A DNA stretch of 64,000 bases from Marinicella sediminis (GTDB lineage: Bacteria; Pseudomonadota; Gammaproteobacteria; Xanthomonadales; Marinicellaceae): assembly GCF_002000055.1 (NCBI RefSeq), contig NZ_MVBD01000002.1:372001-436000 (forward strand). Direction: 5' to 3'. A model generated the notes under the pieces. The model was not told the origin of the DNA and made no database searches. It saw only the letters and a program-made list of their open reading frames with translations. Made by a program: the position numbers and the translations under genes. The number at the start of each line of letters is the position of its first letter. Position 1 is the first letter of the stretch. This document shows positions 1-8,640 of the stretch, piece after piece.

Positions 1-1113
1 GCGATCCGCATGATACAGTCCAAACAAACCGTTGAACTTCAGCCCGATGATAATTTCGATTTGCTGGTGGTAGGCCAGCAAACCGGCATTTACCTGGCCA
101 CTGTGGGCACGGTACGCAATGGTCAGTTCATGGGTTACAGAAACCACCACCCGTCGACGCCCAAAGGCACCCCATTGGCTGAATTCATCAGCGCCTTTAT
201 GAGCTTGTATTATGACGACCAGATCACCGCTGATGCCATCCTGTGCAACATCGACCCGGTGGATAAAAATGGATTAAGTGAACTGCTCTCAGAAATCAAG
301 GGCAAAAAGCTATTCATCACTTCAAAACCCCGCGGCAACCGTTTGAAATTGCTGAAACAAGCCGAAGAAAATATGACCAATGCATTGACCATAAAAGCCA
401 ACAAATATCAAACCTGGCAGAACAAATGGGCGTTGTGGCAAAGTGAGTTGGGTCTGGATTCCGAACCTCAACGGGTTGAATGTTTTGACATCAGCCATCA
501 AATGGGCGAACACACCCGCGCTTCCTGTGTGGTGTTTGATTCCACTGGGCCAGTGAAAAAGCAATACCGCCAATACATCATGGAAAACATCACCGCCGCT
601 GATGATTACGCTGCCATGCGACAGGTGATTGAAAAACGCCTGGCCAGCATCGACAAAGCCAGCCTGGGATACCCGGATGTGTTTCTGATTGATGGCGGCA
701 AAGGCCAGGTAAACCAGGCCCTGGCAATCCTGGAAGAACACCAGGTCACCGTCATCAAAGTGATCGGTGTCACCAAAGACGACAACCGCACCGCCGGTGA
801 AGAACGCCTTTATCTGCCCGACAGCAACCAATTCATCAAACCTGAACGCCATGGCCTGCTTTCACTGATGGTGCAATTCATACGAGACGAAGCCCACCGG
901 TTTGCAGTCAAAAGCCACCGCAAAGCGTTCAAAAAATCACGCAACCAATCCACCCTGGAAAACATTCCCGGCATTGGCGCCCACCGCCGAAACGCCCTGC
1001 TCAAACATTTTGGTGGCTTGCAAGGTCTCAACAAAGCCAGCCTGGATGAAATCAAAACCGTCACCGGAATCAGCGAAAAAATGGCCACCACCATTTATGA
1101 TTTTTTACATTAA
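1..1113 (+). CDS. uvrC: UvrABC excinuclease subunit C, C-terminal part (5' end outside window)
   Basis: Endonuclease subunit of nucleotide excision repair; with UvrB it makes the two incisions flanking a DNA lesion. The reading frame is open at base 1, so the N-terminal GIY-YIG domain and probably the UVR motif lie outside the window. What remains is the RNase H-like C-terminal nuclease: ECFDISH near residue 163 of the fragment (first catalytic Asp), FLIDGGKGQ (a further catalytic Asp) and RDEAHRFA (catalytic His region). It ends in a tandem helix-hairpin-helix DNA-binding region (NIPGIGAHRRNALLKHFGG and following). In many relatives pgsA follows uvrC; here the next gene is on the opposite strand and pgsA is absent. 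Identification is firm. Confidence 0.97.
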   Translation, partial: AIRMIQSKQTVELQPDDNFDLLVVGQQTGIYLATVGTVRNGQFMGYRNHHPSTPKGTPLAEFISAFMSLYYDDQITADAILCNIDPVDKNGLSELLSEIKGKKLFITSKPRGNRLKLLKQAEENMTNALTIKANKYQTWQNKWALWQSELGLDSEPQRVECFDISHQMGEHTRASCVVFDSTGPVKKQYRQYIMENITAADDYAAMRQVIEKRLASIDKASLGYPDVFLIDGGKGQVNQALAILEEHQVTVIKVIGVTKDDNRTAGEERLYLPDSNQFIKPERHGLLSLMVQFIRDEAHRFAVKSHRKAFKKSRNQSTLENIPGIGAHRRNALLKHFGGLQGLNKASLDEIKTVTGISEKMATTIYDFLH

Positions 1114-1243
1114 ATGTAATTCATATTTACTTGATTTAAATATCATTTTATTTGCATATTTAGTCAACCCAAATACCGAACCCCAACCCATATCTATTTA
1201 TTTATGCGTGTCACACTGCATGAAAAGGTTAACCGGCCATTAC

Positions 1244-1675
1244 TCAAAAGCTGCCTTTGCTGCCCCTGAATTTCATTTCATTCTTCCTCATGGGCATTGA
1301 GTCAATTTCCTGAAACAGCACGTCTAACCGCAACTCATCACTGGTGTATTTGACACCACCGTCTTTGCCGAGCAGGACGACCTTTTTGCTTAAACCTGCA
1401 TATTTCTGATTGGCGACTGTAACAAAATGGTCGGCAATTTCCCCCCGATAGTTACTGGTGACGTTCAGACCATCTATGACAAACCACACCACATCACGAT
1501 CTTCAATTTCAGCCCCTGCCGCATCCAGCATTTGTCTACTGCCCACCTGCCCGTCAGCCCATATCATCACAATACGGTTTTCCCACAACAACTGTTCCGG
1601 ACTTTCGATGTCAGGATGACCGTATGCAAGAGCACACAACGGTATGATCAGCAGTACAAATTTCAGATGGCTCAT
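1244..1675 (-). CDS. DUF4174 family exported protein
   Basis: A 143-residue protein with an N-terminal signal peptide (about residues 1-19, ending near ALAYG), so probably periplasmic. The rest matches what I know of DUF4174, a thioredoxin-like fold family: WENRIVMIWAD near the start of the mature part, a central ERDVVW-like strand (here DRDVVWFVID), a GKDGGVKYTSDE segment and the typical ending IDSMPMRKNEM. No CxxC pair is present, so thiol redox activity is unlikely. It stands alone between uvrC and a Nudix gene on the same strand. The molecular function of the family is not known to me. Confidence 0.8.
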   Translation of the reverse strand: MSHLKFVLLIIPLCALAYGHPDIESPEQLLWENRIVMIWADGQVGSRQMLDAAGAEIEDRDVVWFVIDGLNVTSNYRGEIADHFVTVANQKYAGLSKKVVLLGKDGGVKYTSDELRLDVLFQEIDSMPMRKNEMKFRGSKGSF

Positions 1676-1787
1676 CTGTTTACCTATTATTTAAATTCCT
1701 GTGGTTCAGCGCCAGACTAAGCACCAGTGAAATGTGTCCAATGCCCGCCTCGCTGGCACAACAACTGCACCTGGAAACACCCGTATG

Positions 1788-2324
1788 TCAGGTGAAATTC
1801 GCACAGAGCTTCTCAACAAACCTACCCAGGTGTGGATCAGTTTGTTCCGGCAAGCTGTCTTTATGAAACCATTTCACACCGTTAAATTCACTTGTGTCGT
1901 ACTCAATTGGTAATTTTCGGTTCCCTTTTAAAGCATACCAAATTGACACGTCTGTATGCCCACTTGTTTTGCCGACTGTTTCGGTACTGGTAACCAACAC
2001 AGGCGCCTCGATTAAGAACTCGCCGTTGATATTCAGCTCCTCCAAACACTCACGAAGTGCTGTATCCCGTGGGTGCTCACCAGGTTCAACATGTCCGCCT
2101 GTTGGCAACCACATTTCGGCATTCAAATGGTCCACCAGCAATAAATAATCATCATCAACAACGGCAAAATACGATACCAAATGCTTTTTCGGAAAATCAG
2201 GCTTTTGTAGTCTACATAGCTCAACTCCGGAATCTATCCACTTGAGAATTTCCTGTATGGTGTCTTTTTCTTGAGCATCATGCGGCTTAATGCGACCAAT
2301 TTCTTCACGTATTCTATTTCTCAT
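1788..2324 (-). CDS. Nudix hydrolase
   Basis: Predicted soluble hydrolase of a nucleoside-diphosphate-linked substrate. The Nudix box is readable at about residues 77-99: GHVEPGEHPRDTAL followed by RECLEEL, giving the G-x5-E-x7-RE-x2-EE pattern with the metal-binding glutamates intact. I chose the ATG giving MRNRIREEI (178 residues) over a GTG nine codons upstream because relatives of this subfamily begin at this position; neither start has a clear ribosome-binding site. The substrate cannot be inferred. The gene is followed at about 110 bp by the DUF4174 gene on the same strand. Confidence 0.88.
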   Translation of the reverse strand: MRNRIREEIGRIKPHDAQEKDTIQEILKWIDSGVELCRLQKPDFPKKHLVSYFAVVDDDYLLLVDHLNAEMWLPTGGHVEPGEHPRDTALRECLEELNINGEFLIEAPVLVTSTETVGKTSGHTDVSIWYALKGNRKLPIEYDTSEFNGVKWFHKDSLPEQTDPHLGRFVEKLCANFT

Positions 2325-2351
2325 AGGCTGACTTTTTGCTCGATTGTACAC

Positions 2352-2924
2352 CCACAGCAGGTCAGTTCATGCAGGTAATTGTATTTATCCCAGCGTTGCT
2401 CCCTGCTTCAATGCGTTTCATCAATCAACTGAATTGCTGGCATTTCCTTCATCGGTATACCAGGGTTTATTGCTATGTGATCGTGGCAGGTAAGCAGGGT
2501 TATGAAAGTGCATTCAGGTGGTCTTTTTTCGGACAGTAAACTGCCAATCAATTGTATCCAACTGATTAATTAATGCACAATCCCGGGCGCACTTAATTCC
2601 TCATCAGTCTTAGACATGGCAGTGCTGTATGCGTCAGATGCTTAAAAATACTTACTCTGCTGCGCCGATGACCACCCTGAGCCGTTCAGGAAGATCATAA
2701 AAACCCAGACCTCTGAGCAAAAACTCAATGATGACCAATCGTTTCCAACACCAATAGAAAGGACTGTTGGGCCATTAAACAAAAAAACAGATCCATCGGT
2801 ACAGGAGTCAGAGCCGGGACTGAATTGGTGGCTGAAGTCGCAGGATCACTCCTTTATGCATTTTTAGTCTGAAGGGAAAAAAGGTACAATAGCAGTGATT
2901 TTATATTTAATGAAGGACTGACCA
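2352..2924. other. Intergenic region, 573 bp, without a supported gene
   Basis: No ORF here has a ribosome-binding site or recognisable product on either strand. The right-hand end carries the start region of the PLP gene: a TACAAT hexamer at 2885-2890 that could be its -10 box (no good -35), and an AAGGA ribosome-binding site at 2913-2917. I looked for SAM- or SAH-type riboswitch motifs because the downstream gene is a Cys/Met-type enzyme and found none. An antisense frame near 2408-2617 is interrupted by a TAA and was not accepted. Confidence 0.5.
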
Positions 2925-4841
2925 TTGAGCACGCTGAATACTGTTTTTGATTCAATCAAAACACTGCTGAAAAACCTCCCCAAAAACTGGCTGGAACTCA
3001 CCACCCACCGCCTGGATATTTACCGTGAATCTCAGGCCAAATCTGAATTTTTAAGTGAATTGAAAGGACTGATTTCTCAGGGGAAAATCGACAGCAATAA
3101 CCTTGAACAGTTACCGACGGCGTATGATTACATCAGATTAGGTCATCAACTATCAAGTTTACTGGAGTGGGTTTTGGCTGAGATCAACCAGGTGCCCGAC
3201 GATCAAGTGATTACTTTTGCTTCGAAAACCATGCCGGTTTTGGCCCTCTTGCGTCACAACACCATCCACAACAGGAGCACTTATATTTATTGGGCTGAGA
3301 ACGACTCAGAAACATGGCAAGGTGGTCCACTGATTGATGAAGCGCGATTGAAGTCTGTTTATGGTTATCAATACCACATGAAAAAAGTGACTTCAGTTGA
3401 TGAAGTACCTGCGCATCATGATGACCATGCAATGGTGGTTTTTGTCAGCCAAAAACCCTTGACCAACAACCTCAGCGTAAACCCGAACATCGATATCACG
3501 GTGAACGTGCACCCAACCTTTGGTTCATATGTGGTGATTCACCACTCATCAACTAATGTGAAAGATCATGGCCAGGTTCCCAAGCACAGCACATCAGCTC
3601 AAATTGTCGGGGCCGTTCAACATGTGCGCAGACGGGAAACCATCGCCATGTCACCATTGAACTGTTACAACGCATTGAATGAGGTTCTTGGCATCAGCTA
3701 CCAGAACACTCAGCTCAATACCGATGCCCAAACCATTGTGACGCAATGTATTCGTGATAACACTGGCAGCCAAGCTGTGCCTCTGGTTGCCTCCAGTGGG
3801 CTCTCTATTCAATACGCCATCCTGATGGGATTGGTTGAAAGTGCCCTGACCACTCACCCGGATAAAGCCATCAAAATCATCTTGCCCCCCAACTGTTATG
3901 GTGGAACAAATGATCAGTCCCGACGTGTCGCTGAGCTGATTCCGCAGGTCAGCATTGTTGACTTATTGGTTGATGGTGGTGCAGATCTGGTTAACAGTTT
4001 AGAAACAACGCTTGAGACAGTCGCAGCAGAAGATGGTGTACCCATCATCCTGGTTGAAATTCCTACCAACCCGCGGGTTGAAGTGCCAAACATGCAGTTA
4101 CTGGGGCAGACATTAAAAAAACAGCGACTGACAGCCACTGCGATTGCAGCCATTGAACCCACACTGATGGTCGATCAAACCTTTTGCCCCAATGTTCAGC
4201 TGCTACAGGCCGAGAGTGAATTGAATGGGGTGAAAACCATCTCCTTTGCCAGTGGTTCAAAGTTTCCAAGTGGTGGTCGTTGCATTGCAGGCTATTGCGC
4301 AGCCAATCAAGCTGCCAGTGAACTGATGAGTTTGGTAGCTAAACATTTAAAACTGTCTGACAATGAAGCTGATGCCAGACAAATAAACACACTGGCTGAG
4401 ACCATGCCATCAATGCCTGATCGCATCATAAAAGCGTATAGAAACACCCGTGATTTTGTCAGTAGAATTCAAACACTGCTGCCATCTTCGAAGGTATTTT
4501 ATGTAACAGAAACCATGGCAAAACAGGGGTTTATGCCTTCGGTATTTTCACTGGATTTACCGGTCAATGAAGATTCACCCCAGGAACGTATGGAGCGGCA
4601 AAAAGAGTTGAATAAAAAACTGATTCAGTTCATGATCGGGAGGCATCCGAATGAGTGTAAAAACTGTGTCAGTTATGGCCAACTCAAAGGCAGCTACTGG
4701 ACCATTCCCGCCACCTCGACACAAGGCACAACAAAAGAAAGTGACAAAGACTACGTGGTCAGGGCTTCCTTAGCGCCTGATGTTGATGTGGATTCTTTGC
4801 TGCAGTCATTTGCCGAGTTTTGCAAGATTCACGGTTTGTAA
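2925..4841 (+). CDS. Large Cys/Met-metabolism-type PLP-dependent enzyme with N-terminal extension
   Basis: A 638-residue protein whose C-terminal ~390 residues resemble the cystathionine gamma-synthase/lyase family (fold type I PLP enzymes). Visible signatures are VEIPTNPRVEVPN (equivalent to the VETPTNP substrate/PLP strand), VDQTFCPN (equivalent of VDNTFASP, with the PLP-nitrogen Asp) and SFASGSKFPSGG with the probable Schiff-base lysine K446. Normal family members are near 390-400 residues; about 240 residues precede the PLP domain here and I recognise no domain in them. The TTG start is supported by AAGGA seven bases upstream. It faces the CGL/CBS genes, which suggests a role in sulfur amino acid metabolism, but the reaction is not determinable from sequence. 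Confidence 0.8.
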   Translation: MSTLNTVFDSIKTLLKNLPKNWLELTTHRLDIYRESQAKSEFLSELKGLISQGKIDSNNLEQLPTAYDYIRLGHQLSSLLEWVLAEINQVPDDQVITFASKTMPVLALLRHNTIHNRSTYIYWAENDSETWQGGPLIDEARLKSVYGYQYHMKKVTSVDEVPAHHDDHAMVVFVSQKPLTNNLSVNPNIDITVNVHPTFGSYVVIHHSSTNVKDHGQVPKHSTSAQIVGAVQHVRRRETIAMSPLNCYNALNEVLGISYQNTQLNTDAQTIVTQCIRDNTGSQAVPLVASSGLSIQYAILMGLVESALTTHPDKAIKIILPPNCYGGTNDQSRRVAELIPQVSIVDLLVDGGADLVNSLETTLETVAAEDGVPIILVEIPTNPRVEVPNMQLLGQTLKKQRLTATAIAAIEPTLMVDQTFCPNVQLLQAESELNGVKTISFASGSKFPSGGRCIAGYCAANQAASELMSLVAKHLKLSDNEADARQINTLAETMPSMPDRIIKAYRNTRDFVSRIQTLLPSSKVFYVTETMAKQGFMPSVFSLDLPVNEDSPQERMERQKELNKKLIQFMIGRHPNECKNCVSYGQLKGSYWTIPATSTQGTTKESDKDYVVRASLAPDVDVDSLLQSFAEFCKIHGL

Positions 4842-4868
4842 CACAGTCAATTGTGAGGTGAACTCGCT

Positions 4869-4912
4869 TGTCAGGAACAAAAGTGAATGAAGTCCCAAGA
4901 TCATTCACTTAT
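4869..4912 (+). repeat. 44-bp repeat, copy A (with 8-bp inverted repeat)
   Basis: This segment matches the segment at 50747-50790 at 38 of 44 positions by direct comparison. It contains a perfect inverted repeat, GTGAATGA at 4883-4890 and TCATTCAC at 4901-4908, separated by ten bases. In the other copy the corresponding bases lie over the ispB promoter, with TATAAT at the right end; here the equivalent hexamer is TATTAA (4910-4915). It lies in the gap between two convergent genes. It could be an operator/promoter module or a small dispersed repeat. Confidence 0.7.
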
Positions 4913-5015
4913 TAAATCCGCTCAGTGATTGGTCTAAATGGCATGATTTTCTGCACATACACGGTATGCCACGCAACGCTTACAATGACTTCGTAAATGA
5001 TGCAGGAGACAAGAA

Positions 5016-5036
5016 CCACTCACTGAAAGGGTCTCA
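5016..5036. terminator. Possible hairpin between convergent PLP genes
   Basis: TCACTGA and TCAGTGA form a perfect 7-bp inverted repeat around a 7-base loop, a short distance past the stop codon of the cystathionine gamma-lyase gene on the minus strand. No run of T follows on either side, so an intrinsic terminator is uncertain. A second, wider inverted repeat (TGGCAT at 4939-4944, ATGCCA at 4966-4971) lies to the left. Confidence 0.3.
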
Positions 5037-5054
5037 GTGATTAGCACATAACAA

Positions 5055-6233
5055 TCAATCCAGCGCTTCATCCAAGTCAGCGATCAGGTCTTCGATGTCT
5101 TCGATACCGACTGACAGGCGCACCAGATTATCGGTGATGCCTATCTGTGCCCTTTGTTCGGCTGGAACCGATGCATGAGTCATGATGGCTGGGTGATTAA
5201 TCAGCGACTCGATGCCGCCGAGCGACTCAGCAAGAGCAAACAATTGACACCGCTCCATCATGGCTGTGGTTTCATCCAGACCACCTTTGATCAAAACGCT
5301 GATGACACCACCAAATCCGCGCATTTGTTGTTTGGCCAGTTCATGCTGCGGGTGTGATTTAAGTCCGGGGTAGATGACTTGATCAACCCGGGAATCTTGT
5401 TCCAACCACTCAGCGATGGCTTGGGCATTTTGACAATGCCTTTCCATGCGCAAAGGCAAGGTCTTAAAGCCCCTCAAAGCCATATAAGCATCAAAAGCAC
5501 CGCTCACGCCACCGATGGCATTTTGTAAAAAACCCACCTGATCGGCCAATTCTGAGTCATTAACAACTACAAAACCACCCACCATGTCAGAATGACCGTT
5601 GATGAATTTGGTGGCCGAATGCATCACTAAATCAGCGCCCATGTCCAGCGGGTTTTGCAGGTACGGTGAGGCAAAGGTGTTATCTACCACTGTCAACAGA
5701 TCATGCTTTTTGGCAAAAGCCGTGATTTTTTTGATGTCAACCACTTTCAACATGGGGTTGGTCGGCGTTTCCACCCATATCATTCGGGTGTTGGGTTTGA
5801 GGAATTGCTCCAGGTTATCGGCTTCTGCAGTTAAATCAACGTAATCAAAGGTCAAATTGGCTGACCGCTTGCGCACCATGCGGAACAAACGATTGGTGCC
5901 GCCATACAAATCATTCATGGCAATCACATGATCTCCGGCATCCAATAACTCAATGATGGTTGAGGTCGCTGCCATACCTGAGGCAAAAGCAAAACCATGA
6001 CTGCCATTTTCCATCGCCGCCACTGCCCGCTCATAAGCAAAACGTGTGGGGTTGTGTGATCTGGAATATTCAAACCCCTGGTGCTTACCCGGACTGCTTT
6101 GCAGATAAGTAGAGCTGGTAAATATTGGTGGCATCACCGCACCGGTGGTGGGGTCTGCAAATTGCCCGGCATGGATGGCTTTGGTTTGCAGGCCCCGATA
6201 GTTTTTGTCTTTTTTGTATTCGTTGTCGTTCAA
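5055..6233 (-). CDS. Cystathionine gamma-lyase (or gamma-synthase-like PLP enzyme)
   Basis: Cytosolic PLP enzyme of the Cys/Met metabolism family, 392 residues, the usual length. All family landmarks are present: YSRSHNPTR (phosphate-binding Tyr/Arg from the neighbouring subunit, near residue 60), FASGMAAT, VETPTNPMLKV, VDNTFASPYLQNP and HSATKFINGHSD with the PLP lysine K209. The gene sits 38 bp downstream of cystathionine beta-synthase on the same strand. That pairing points to gamma-lyase in the reverse transsulfuration route (cystathionine to cysteine, 2-oxobutyrate and ammonia); sequence alone does not separate it from gamma-synthase. The start codon appears to be TTG, since no in-frame ATG occurs upstream before a stop and the next one is deep in the conserved part. 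Confidence 0.9.
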   Translation of the reverse strand: MNDNEYKKDKNYRGLQTKAIHAGQFADPTTGAVMPPIFTSSTYLQSSPGKHQGFEYSRSHNPTRFAYERAVAAMENGSHGFAFASGMAATSTIIELLDAGDHVIAMNDLYGGTNRLFRMVRKRSANLTFDYVDLTAEADNLEQFLKPNTRMIWVETPTNPMLKVVDIKKITAFAKKHDLLTVVDNTFASPYLQNPLDMGADLVMHSATKFINGHSDMVGGFVVVNDSELADQVGFLQNAIGGVSGAFDAYMALRGFKTLPLRMERHCQNAQAIAEWLEQDSRVDQVIYPGLKSHPQHELAKQQMRGFGGVISVLIKGGLDETTAMMERCQLFALAESLGGIESLINHPAIMTHASVPAEQRAQIGITDNLVRLSVGIEDIEDLIADLDEALD

Positions 6234-6271
6234 AAGCTTACTTTTTCGTGTTTGATTCTGGCATCAGATTG

Positions 6272-7648
6272 TCACTGATTGACATCAACCCTGCGCAGGT
6301 AATTGAGTAAATCAATGCGGGTGATCAAGCCCAGAAACTGGTTGTTTTCTTTCACAATGGCCACTTTCCCTTCATCAAAAATAGGCATCAGTTGATCCAG
6401 TGGGGTTTTTACACTGAGAAACTCCAAATTACTGGTCATCGCCGATTCCACGGTGTCGGCAAAAGCGTTGGCATTTTCAAATACCTTCAGCAAGACATCC
6501 GATTCATCGATGATGCCAACAATCTCGTCACCTTTCATTACCGGCATTTGCGACACATCATACAGTTTCATGCGTTGATAGACCGTACCCAGGGTTTCAT
6601 TGGGCCGCATGACGATGGTGTCATTGGATTGATAAGGTCTGGAGATCAGGTCGCGTAAATCGCCATGTTGGGGCGTTTCGATATAACCATTATCCATCAT
6701 CCAGTAATCGTTGTACATTTTCGAGAGGTATTTGTTACCGGTGTCACAAACAAAGACCACTACATTTTTGGGTTCAGTGGCTTCCTGGCAGTAATTCAAT
6801 GCCGCCTGAATCAAAGTGCCGGTGGATGACCCTCCCAGAATACCCTCTTTACACAACAGCTCACGACCGGCGGCAAAACTGCGCTGATCACTGATCGCGT
6901 AAGCTTTGGTTACATGGGAAAAATCACTGATGCTGGGCAGAAAATCTTCACCGATGCCCTCCACTTTCCAACTGCCACTGTCTTCACTGAGCACGCCTTC
7001 ATTGATGTACTGGGCCAGGATGCTGCCCACCGGATCAGCGAGGATCAACTCGGTATCAGGGTGGTGCTCTGTGACATATTGACTGAGTCCGGTGACTGTG
7101 CCACTGGACCCCACACCAAAAACGATGGCATCGACCTCATTGTTCAGTTGTTCAAAAATTTCCGGCGCAGTGGTCAGGTAATGGGCTTTGGGGTTGTTGG
7201 GGTTGGCAAATTGATTGATGAAATAAGCACCCGGGGTTTCTTCGGCAATGCTGGCAGCAAGGTCCTGGTAATATTGCGGGTGGCCCTTGGCCACATCGGA
7301 ACGGGTCAATACGATCTCTGCACCCATGGCTTTGAGGTTAAAGATTTTTTCTTTACTCATTTTATCCGGAATCACCAGGATCAATTTATAGCCTTTTTGT
7401 GCAGCCACCAGCGCCAGGCCAATGCCGGTATTACCAGCGGTGCCTTCCACCAGGGTATCACCAGGTTTGATGTGACCGGCTTTTTCCGCTTCCTCTATCA
7501 TCGACATACCGATGCGGTCCTTGATGGATCCACCGGGATTCATGTTTTCCAGCTTGAGGTAGAGGTTGCATGGACCGGTGTCCAGGTGATTGACTTTAAC
7601 CATTGGCGTGCGACCAATCAGGTCAAGCACTGAATTGACTACTTGCAT
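6272..7648 (-). CDS. Cystathionine beta-synthase with C-terminal CBS pair
   Basis: PLP-dependent beta-replacement enzyme condensing serine with homocysteine to cystathionine, the first step of reverse transsulfuration. Fold type II catalytic core at about residues 1-320: NPGGSIKDR with the PLP lysine K43, EGTAGNTGIG substrate loop, GVGSSGTVTG phosphate loop and GGSSTG. Two CBS domains follow at about 335-458 (Bateman module), as in full-length eukaryotic-type enzymes, where this region is regulatory. The ATG start has AGGGA just upstream. It is 26 bp downstream of the OmpA-like gene and directly upstream of the gamma-lyase, so co-transcription is likely. Cysteine synthase is the main alternative, but the CBS tail and partner gene argue against it. 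Confidence 0.93.
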   Translation of the reverse strand: MQVVNSVLDLIGRTPMVKVNHLDTGPCNLYLKLENMNPGGSIKDRIGMSMIEEAEKAGHIKPGDTLVEGTAGNTGIGLALVAAQKGYKLILVIPDKMSKEKIFNLKAMGAEIVLTRSDVAKGHPQYYQDLAASIAEETPGAYFINQFANPNNPKAHYLTTAPEIFEQLNNEVDAIVFGVGSSGTVTGLSQYVTEHHPDTELILADPVGSILAQYINEGVLSEDSGSWKVEGIGEDFLPSISDFSHVTKAYAISDQRSFAAGRELLCKEGILGGSSTGTLIQAALNYCQEATEPKNVVVFVCDTGNKYLSKMYNDYWMMDNGYIETPQHGDLRDLISRPYQSNDTIVMRPNETLGTVYQRMKLYDVSQMPVMKGDEIVGIIDESDVLLKVFENANAFADTVESAMTSNLEFLSVKTPLDQLMPIFDEGKVAIVKENNQFLGLITRIDLLNYLRRVDVNQ

Positions 7649-7674
7649 GTGTGTCCCTATTTGATTTTTGTGTG

Positions 7675-8640
7675 TTAGTTATTCAGAATAATGACATCAA
7701 CCCGGCGATTTTTGGCTTTACCTGCTTCGCTGTTGTTGTCTGCTACAGGCAATGATTCACCCATACCAATGGCCTCAATACGAGCGGCCGCAATACCATA
7801 CTCTACCAGCAAGGCTTTGACCGCATCGGCCCGTTCCTGTGACAGTTTCAGGTTAAATGATTCGCTGCCTGAAGAGTCGGTATGTCCTTCTATGCGGATT
7901 GATCGATCTGGATAGCCATCAATGAATTCCAATACTTTACCAAAATTATCCACCGCGGTTTGTTTGATGTTGGCAGAGGCTGAATCGAAGACAAAATCAC
8001 CCAGCGTCATGACCAAACCATCGACGGTTTCACGGGCAGCCAGTGACTCCAGTTGTCTGCGCAACGCATCGATTTCTTCGAATGCCAGATCGGCTTCCTG
8101 TTTGGCCAATTCAGCCACCCGCTCCTGTGCCCTGGCATATTCCCTGGCCGCTTCCAGCTCTGCCTGGGTCATTTCCTTTTCATTGGCAATTTGCGAAGCC
8201 AGTTCCAGTGCCTGTTGCTTTTGTAATCGTTCACGTTCAACTTCTTCTGCCTGCAGGCTGAGCATCAACTGAGCCCGATCGGCTTCCAGTCGGGCCACCG
8301 CGGCTTCTGTTCTCAAGGTATCGATGTTGATCACTTCCAACTGTTCGTCCTCTGCCTGAATCTGGTCTTTAAGGTATTCAGTTTCTGCCCGCATTTTGGC
8401 AGTCATCAATTGATGACGTGCCATAAAAACAGCATGTTCTTTGACTTTTCCGCTTTGAGAATACAACCCTTCAATGGCGGATTTGGCTTTGGCTTTTTCG
8501 GTTTTTGCATAAGGCCGGTAACGTTCTTCAGTGATGAAGTTATCAAACTCCAGACGCAAGGCTTCAAGTTCCAGATTCTTTTTCGCAGCCAGTGCATCCA
8601 GGCACAGTATCAGGCACAGAAACATGATCAATCTTTTCAT
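7675..8640 (-). CDS. OmpA-family peptidoglycan-binding protein with coiled coil
   Basis: A 321-residue exported protein. Residues 1-18 form a signal peptide (ending LDALAAKK). Residues about 40-200 are rich in E, K, Q and A with few prolines, a long alpha-helical or coiled-coil stretch. The C-terminal ~115 residues are an OmpA-C domain: RIEGHTDSSGS, NLKLSQERADAV and KNRRVDVIIL, with the Asp and Arg that bind diaminopimelate. No beta-barrel is present, so the protein probably extends from the envelope to the peptidoglycan. Its start overlaps the stop of the upstream lipoprotein gene by 4 bp, indicating translational coupling. Confidence 0.9.
   Translation of the reverse strand: MKRLIMFLCLILCLDALAAKKNLELEALRLEFDNFITEERYRPYAKTEKAKAKSAIEGLYSQSGKVKEHAVFMARHQLMTAKMRAETEYLKDQIQAEDEQLEVINIDTLRTEAAVARLEADRAQLMLSLQAEEVERERLQKQQALELASQIANEKEMTQAELEAAREYARAQERVAELAKQEADLAFEEIDALRRQLESLAARETVDGLVMTLGDFVFDSASANIKQTAVDNFGKVLEFIDGYPDRSIRIEGHTDSSGSESFNLKLSQERADAVKALLVEYGIAAARIEAIGMGESLPVADNNSEAGKAKNRRVDVIILNN

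Noticed and set aside
2408-2617. Minus-strand frame beginning MSKTDEELSAPGIVH, interrupted by TAA and then open for 53 codons
   Set aside because: No ribosome-binding site, no recognisable product, and an internal stop; may be a remnant but cannot be supported.
2700-2924. SAM or SAH riboswitch upstream of the PLP gene
   Set aside because: No match to the conserved core motifs of the known classes.
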